DNA of 9,356 nucleotides, from NCBI GenBank assembly GCA_024280535.1, contig JAJRPY010000154.1, forward strand, positions 1-9,356. The letters run 5' to 3'. Below, in pieces: positions 6,744 through 9,356 of this stretch. This DNA comes from Gammaproteobacteria bacterium (GTDB lineage Bacteria > Pseudomonadota > Gammaproteobacteria > PS1 > Pseudothioglobaceae). Under the pieces are notes generated by a model that was given only the letters and a program-made list of their open reading frames with translations, searched no databases and was not told where the DNA came from. Made by a program: the position numbers and the translations under genes. How positions within the stretch are numbered: the stretch's first letter is position 1; the number at the start of each line of letters is the position of its first letter.

Positions 6744-7336
6744 GCGATAAAGACATCAAAAACGAGGCAGTGCATGAAGATGATGTGATGATTACCACCA
6801 AAATGTCTGATTTAGAGAAAATGCTAGAAAGCGTCGAATCACATGCCGACAAACGCACCAACACCAAGTTTGAACGTTTCTTTATGCCCGCACTGATTGT
6901 GTTTGCCTTGCTGGCTTTAGGGGGTTTTATGATTATTTATTCAATCACCCAAGATATGACCCGTCTGGCCAGCTCAATGGATCCAAAAATGGGCTTAAAT
7001 ATGTCTTCTATGGTGGTCAGCATTGACAATTTATCAAAAAATGTCGCGCAAATGAATCGCTCAGTTAGCAATATGGATACCAATATGGCATCAATGAGCA
7101 ATAATATGGTCGTCATTGCTGGCAAATTAAACCGTTTAGACGACATCTCTAAGGATATGTCACAAATCAACAGCAAAATGAGCGTGCTTAAACCAATGCT
7201 GGCAAATATGCAAGAAATGAACAACAATATGATTGGCATGCAAAAATCGATGCTATGGATGCAACGAGACATCTCCACATTGCGCTCTTCTTTTGCCAAG
7301 CCTATGCAGGTTTTTGATGCAGTGCCGTTCTTGTAG
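6740..7336 (+). CDS. Membrane-anchored methionine-rich coiled-coil protein, unknown function
   Basis: Predicted 198-residue protein that I do not recognise. An acidic, Met-containing N-terminal region (1-46) ends in KRTNTKFERFF, then one hydrophobic span (about 47-68, PALIVFALLALGGF). By the positive-inside rule the remaining 130 residues are periplasmic. They form a long coiled coil with a 3-4 hydrophobic spacing from I95 to L181, with one stutter near 133-136. Twenty-six methionines make up 13% of the protein. Many occupy core positions, for example M112, M116, M119 and M123, and M153, M157, M160, M164, M167, M171 and M174. No signal-transduction, HAMP or catalytic motif is seen. The start overlaps the aroB stop (ATGA) and has AAGGA (6729-6733) 6 bases upstream. 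gatC follows after 8 bases. A periplasmic scaffold, a sensor of oxidation or a copper-binding protein are speculative roles. Confidence 0.85.
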   Translation: MSDKDIKNEAVHEDDVMITTKMSDLEKMLESVESHADKRTNTKFERFFMPALIVFALLALGGFMIIYSITQDMTRLASSMDPKMGLNMSSMVVSIDNLSKNVAQMNRSVSNMDTNMASMSNNMVVIAGKLNRLDDISKDMSQINSKMSVLKPMLANMQEMNNNMIGMQKSMLWMQRDISTLRSSFAKPMQVFDAVPFL

Positions 7337-7344
7337 GGGTTAGT

Positions 7345-7629
7345 ATGATTAATGACACCGAACTCAAGCAAATTGCCAATTTAGCCAAACTCAGCATTGA
7401 TGCCGACGCACAAAATGAAACCATTAAAGACCTAAATGCAATTTTAGACTTAGCCACACAACTCACCGAAATCAACACCGACGACATCCCCCCAATGGCG
7501 CACCCTTTACACATGACCCAGCGTTTGCGCGCCGATGTGGTAACAGAAACAGATCAATCCGAACTATTCCAATCCATTGCACCAAATACGGGCAATCAGC
7601 ATTATTTGGTTCCAACCGTTATTGAGTAA
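7345..7629 (+). CDS. gatC: Asp-tRNA(Asn)/Glu-tRNA(Gln) amidotransferase subunit C
   Basis: Small 94-residue subunit of GatCAB, which converts misacylated Asp-tRNA(Asn) and/or Glu-tRNA(Gln) to the amide form. GatC wraps around the GatA-GatB interface and stabilises the complex. The N-terminal block [10 protein letters not shown], the central [26 protein letters not shown] and the acidic-to-hydrophobic C-terminus ([11 protein letters not shown]) are family hallmarks, and the length is typical. The ATG at 7345 has AGGGG (7335-7339) 5 bases upstream, and gatA follows after 5 bases. Which tRNA is served cannot be told from this window. Gammaproteobacteria usually have GlnRS, so an Asn-tRNA role is the more likely one. 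Confidence 0.95.
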   Translation: MINDTELKQIANLAKLSIDADAQNETIKDLNAILDLATQLTEINTDDIPPMAHPLHMTQRLRADVVTETDQSELFQSIAPNTGNQHYLVPTVIE

Positions 7630-7634
7630 CAACT

Positions 7635-9068
7635 ATGCACACAAAAACCATTGCCGAATTAGCACAAGGGCTAAAAAACAAAGACTTTTCCTCTGTTGAA
7701 TTAACGCAGCATTATTTAGACAGAATAAAAGCCTCAGACCTCAACGCATTCATTACCATCACCGATGAGTTAGCACTACAGCAAGCAAAATCTGCCGATG
7801 AAAAAATTGCCAAAGGCGAAGCAGGCAAATTAACAGGCATCCCTTATGCACACAAAGACATTTTTTGCACCAAGGGGGTCAAAACTTCTGCCGGCTCCAA
7901 AATGCTGGATAATTTTATCGCACCTTATGATGCAACCGTTAGCCACAAACTCAATCAATCAGGCTTAGTAATGCTAGGCAAAAGCAATATGGACGAGTTT
8001 GCCATGGGCTCTAGTAATGAAAATTCATTTTATGGCGCAGTCAAAAATCCATGGAATACCAGCAAAGTCCCAGGTGGCTCATCAGGTGGATCAGCTGCCG
8101 CCGTTGCCGGTGGATTAAGCAGCTTTGCCACTGGCACTGATACCGGTGGCTCCATTCGCCAACCCGCCAGTTTATGTGGTATCACTGGCCTCAAGCCCAC
8201 TTACGGGCGCATTTCTCGTTACGGTATGATTGCCTACGCCTCAAGCCTAGACCAAGCAGGCCCGATGACCAAAACTGCCGAAGATGCCGCCATAGTGCTA
8301 AATGCAATGGCAGGTTTTGATGCAAAAGATTCAACCGCCTCCGAGCAGGACGTACCTGATTATACGGCCAATCTAAACGATGCCATTAACGGGCTAACCA
8401 TTGGATTGCCCAAAGAATTTTTTGCCGATGGCTTAGAGGATGCCGTTGCCACCGAAGTCATGAATGCAGTCAAAGAATTTGAGGCAATGGGCGCAATTAT
8501 CAAAGAAATTTCACTCCCCAATTCAGCCTACGCCATCCCCACTTATTATATTGTTGCCCCGTGCGAATGCTCATCAAACCTCTCACGTATGGACGGCGTA
8601 CGTTATGGCTATCGTTGCGACAATCCCAAAAACCTAGAAGATTTATATCTACGCTCCCGCTCAGAAGGCTTTGGCGCAGAAGTCAAGCGTCGCATTATGA
8701 TTGGCGCCTACGCACTATCCGCAGGTTATTACGACGCCTACTACCTCAAAGCCCAAAAAACCCGCCACCTCATCAGCAACGATTTCAAAAAAGCCTTCAC
8801 CGAAGTCGATGTCATCATGGGCCCTGTCAGCCCCACCACCGCCTTTGATCTAGGCTCATTCAAAGACCCAGTAAGTATGTATCTAGCCGACATCTACACC
8901 CTCAGCGCCAACCTCGCCGGCCTACCCGCCATGTCCATCCCAGCCGGCTTCTCACAAAAAATGCCAGTAGGCCTGCAATTAATCGGTAATTATTGGTCCG
9001 AACCCAAATTACTCAACATTGCCCATCAGTTTCAACAGCAAACTGATTATCATGCTCAAATGCCGTAA
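7635..9068 (+). CDS. gatA: Asp-tRNA(Asn)/Glu-tRNA(Gln) amidotransferase subunit A
   Basis: Glutaminase subunit of GatCAB: it releases ammonia from glutamine and passes it to GatB for transamidation. The predicted length of 477 residues is normal. It has the amidase signature fold with the Ser-cisSer-Lys triad: K74 (in [11 protein letters not shown]), S149 (in [15 protein letters not shown]) and S173 (in [11 protein letters not shown], the nucleophile). Spacing of 75 and 24 residues agrees with characterised GatA. Later blocks include [28 protein letters not shown] and PAMSIPAGF. No strong ribosome binding site precedes the ATG, so it is probably coupled to gatC. The 3' third is markedly C-rich on the coding strand (70 C and 30 G in 8761-8940), opposite to rluB. 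gatB, the usual next gene, does not follow directly. Confidence 0.97.
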   Translation: MHTKTIAELAQGLKNKDFSSVELTQHYLDRIKASDLNAFITITDELALQQAKSADEKIAKGEAGKLTGIPYAHKDIFCTKGVKTSAGSKMLDNFIAPYDATVSHKLNQSGLVMLGKSNMDEFAMGSSNENSFYGAVKNPWNTSKVPGGSSGGSAAAVAGGLSSFATGTDTGGSIRQPASLCGITGLKPTYGRISRYGMIAYASSLDQAGPMTKTAEDAAIVLNAMAGFDAKDSTASEQDVPDYTANLNDAINGLTIGLPKEFFADGLEDAVATEVMNAVKEFEAMGAIIKEISLPNSAYAIPTYYIVAPCECSSNLSRMDGVRYGYRCDNPKNLEDLYLRSRSEGFGAEVKRRIMIGAYALSAGYYDAYYLKAQKTRHLISNDFKKAFTEVDVIMGPVSPTTAFDLGSFKDPVSMYLADIYTLSANLAGLPAMSIPAGFSQKMPVGLQLIGNYWSEPKLLNIAHQFQQQTDYHAQMP

Positions 9069-9097
9069 TTACAGGTTGATATGGTGGATAACTAAAT

Positions 9098-9356
9098 ATG
9101 AGCAATCAAAAACCACATATCGTTAAATTTTCGGGTGGAAGATCATCAGCAATGATGCTAATGGGATTGTTGAAAAACAATCAATTAAATCCAAAAAGAG
9201 GAGATATTGTTATTTTTAATAACACTTCTGCCGAACATTCGGCTACTTATGAATTTACTCGGAAAATGAAAAAAATAACTGAGGAAAAGTACAATATTCC
9301 ATTTTTTTGGATTGAATACCAAACTTATGAAGATTCAAGTGGCACCTATCAATGGT
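9098..9356 (+). CDS. PAPS-reductase-like PP-loop protein (3' truncated by window edge)
   Basis: Open from the ATG at 9098 to the window end, 86 complete codons. The N-terminus HIVKFSGGRSSAMMLMGLL is a PP-loop (SGGRSS) of the adenine nucleotide alpha-hydrolase superfamily, which binds ATP or a nucleotide sulfate. It is followed by DIVIFNNTSAEHSATYEF, a strand plus N-T-x-x-E block typical of phage- and island-borne 'phosphoadenosine phosphosulfate reductase family' proteins, and by IPFFWIEYQTYED. This set resembles DndC-like and phage PAPS-reductase-like proteins more than assimilatory CysH, but the C-terminus is needed to decide. GGTGGA (9083-9088) lies 9 bases before the ATG. The gene is AT-rich (81 G+C of 256 bases), against 100 of 180 for 8761-8940 at the end of gatA, which suggests horizontal acquisition. 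It stands where gatB would be expected. Confidence 0.85.
   Translation, partial: MSNQKPHIVKFSGGRSSAMMLMGLLKNNQLNPKRGDIVIFNNTSAEHSATYEFTRKMKKITEEKYNIPFFWIEYQTYEDSSGTYQW

Noticed and set aside
6740..7336. Methyl-accepting chemotaxis protein identity for the coiled-coil gene
   Set aside because: It has only one membrane span, no HAMP domain and no conserved chemoreceptor hairpin tip, and it is far too short.
6937..7371. 144-codon hydrophobic minus-strand frame opposite the methionine-rich gene
   Set aside because: Its Ile/Leu/Ser-rich appearance is the complement of Met/Asn/Asp codons on the plus strand. It also runs across two gene starts and stops without its own signals.
8561..8848. 95-codon plus-strand frame inside gatA
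   Set aside because: The Arg/Leu/Pro/His-rich translation is a frame shift of the conserved gatA sequence.

Overview
The window is a stretch of bacterial chromosome with every supported gene on the + strand. The housekeeping proteins (TrpRS, RluB, IleRS, AroB, GatC, GatA) are gammaproteobacterial in type. The low GC content and general protein style would fit the sulfur-oxidising SUP05/Thioglobus lineage and its mussel symbionts. That placement is an impression from protein style and has not been tested by a search.

Layout. (1) Positions 1-1665 hold the 3' end of trpS, a small membrane-anchored DUF4760-like gene and rluB; all three overlap end to start. (2) Positions 1666-2098 form the only long gap between the larger genes. 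It holds a 13-bp AT-rich inverted repeat, a probable promoter, two adjacent 37-codon genes for related single-span membrane proteins, and a second promoter in front of ileS. (3) Positions 2099-7336 form a tight run: ileS, a KilA-N domain gene, aroB and a membrane-anchored methionine-rich coiled-coil gene. Each start codon overlaps the preceding stop. (4) Positions 7345-9068 hold gatC and gatA, two subunits of the tRNA-dependent amidotransferase. (5) From 9098 to the window end is the 5' part of a PP-loop ATPase gene of the PAPS-reductase-like family, in the place where gatB is usually found.

How the genes work together. Most of the conserved genes serve translation: two aminoacyl-tRNA synthetases, an rRNA pseudouridine synthase and the Asp/Glu-tRNA amidotransferase. 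aroB is a shikimate-pathway gene sharing the transcript. Between and beside them sit genes that do not belong to these pathways (DUF4760-like, KilA-N, PAPS-reductase-like). They sit where scpAB, lspA and gatB are often found in other gammaproteobacteria. Two of them are joined to their neighbours by overlapping start and stop codons, so they probably share the housekeeping transcript and are translationally coupled.

The points most worth following are the twin micro-membrane proteins, the coiled coil with methionine in its core positions, the PAPS-reductase-like gene after gatA, the accessory genes embedded in housekeeping operons, and a four-cysteine motif in TrpRS like the iron-sulfur motif of Thermotoga TrpRS. 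I see no tRNA, rRNA, CRISPR array, IS element or convincing intrinsic terminator.
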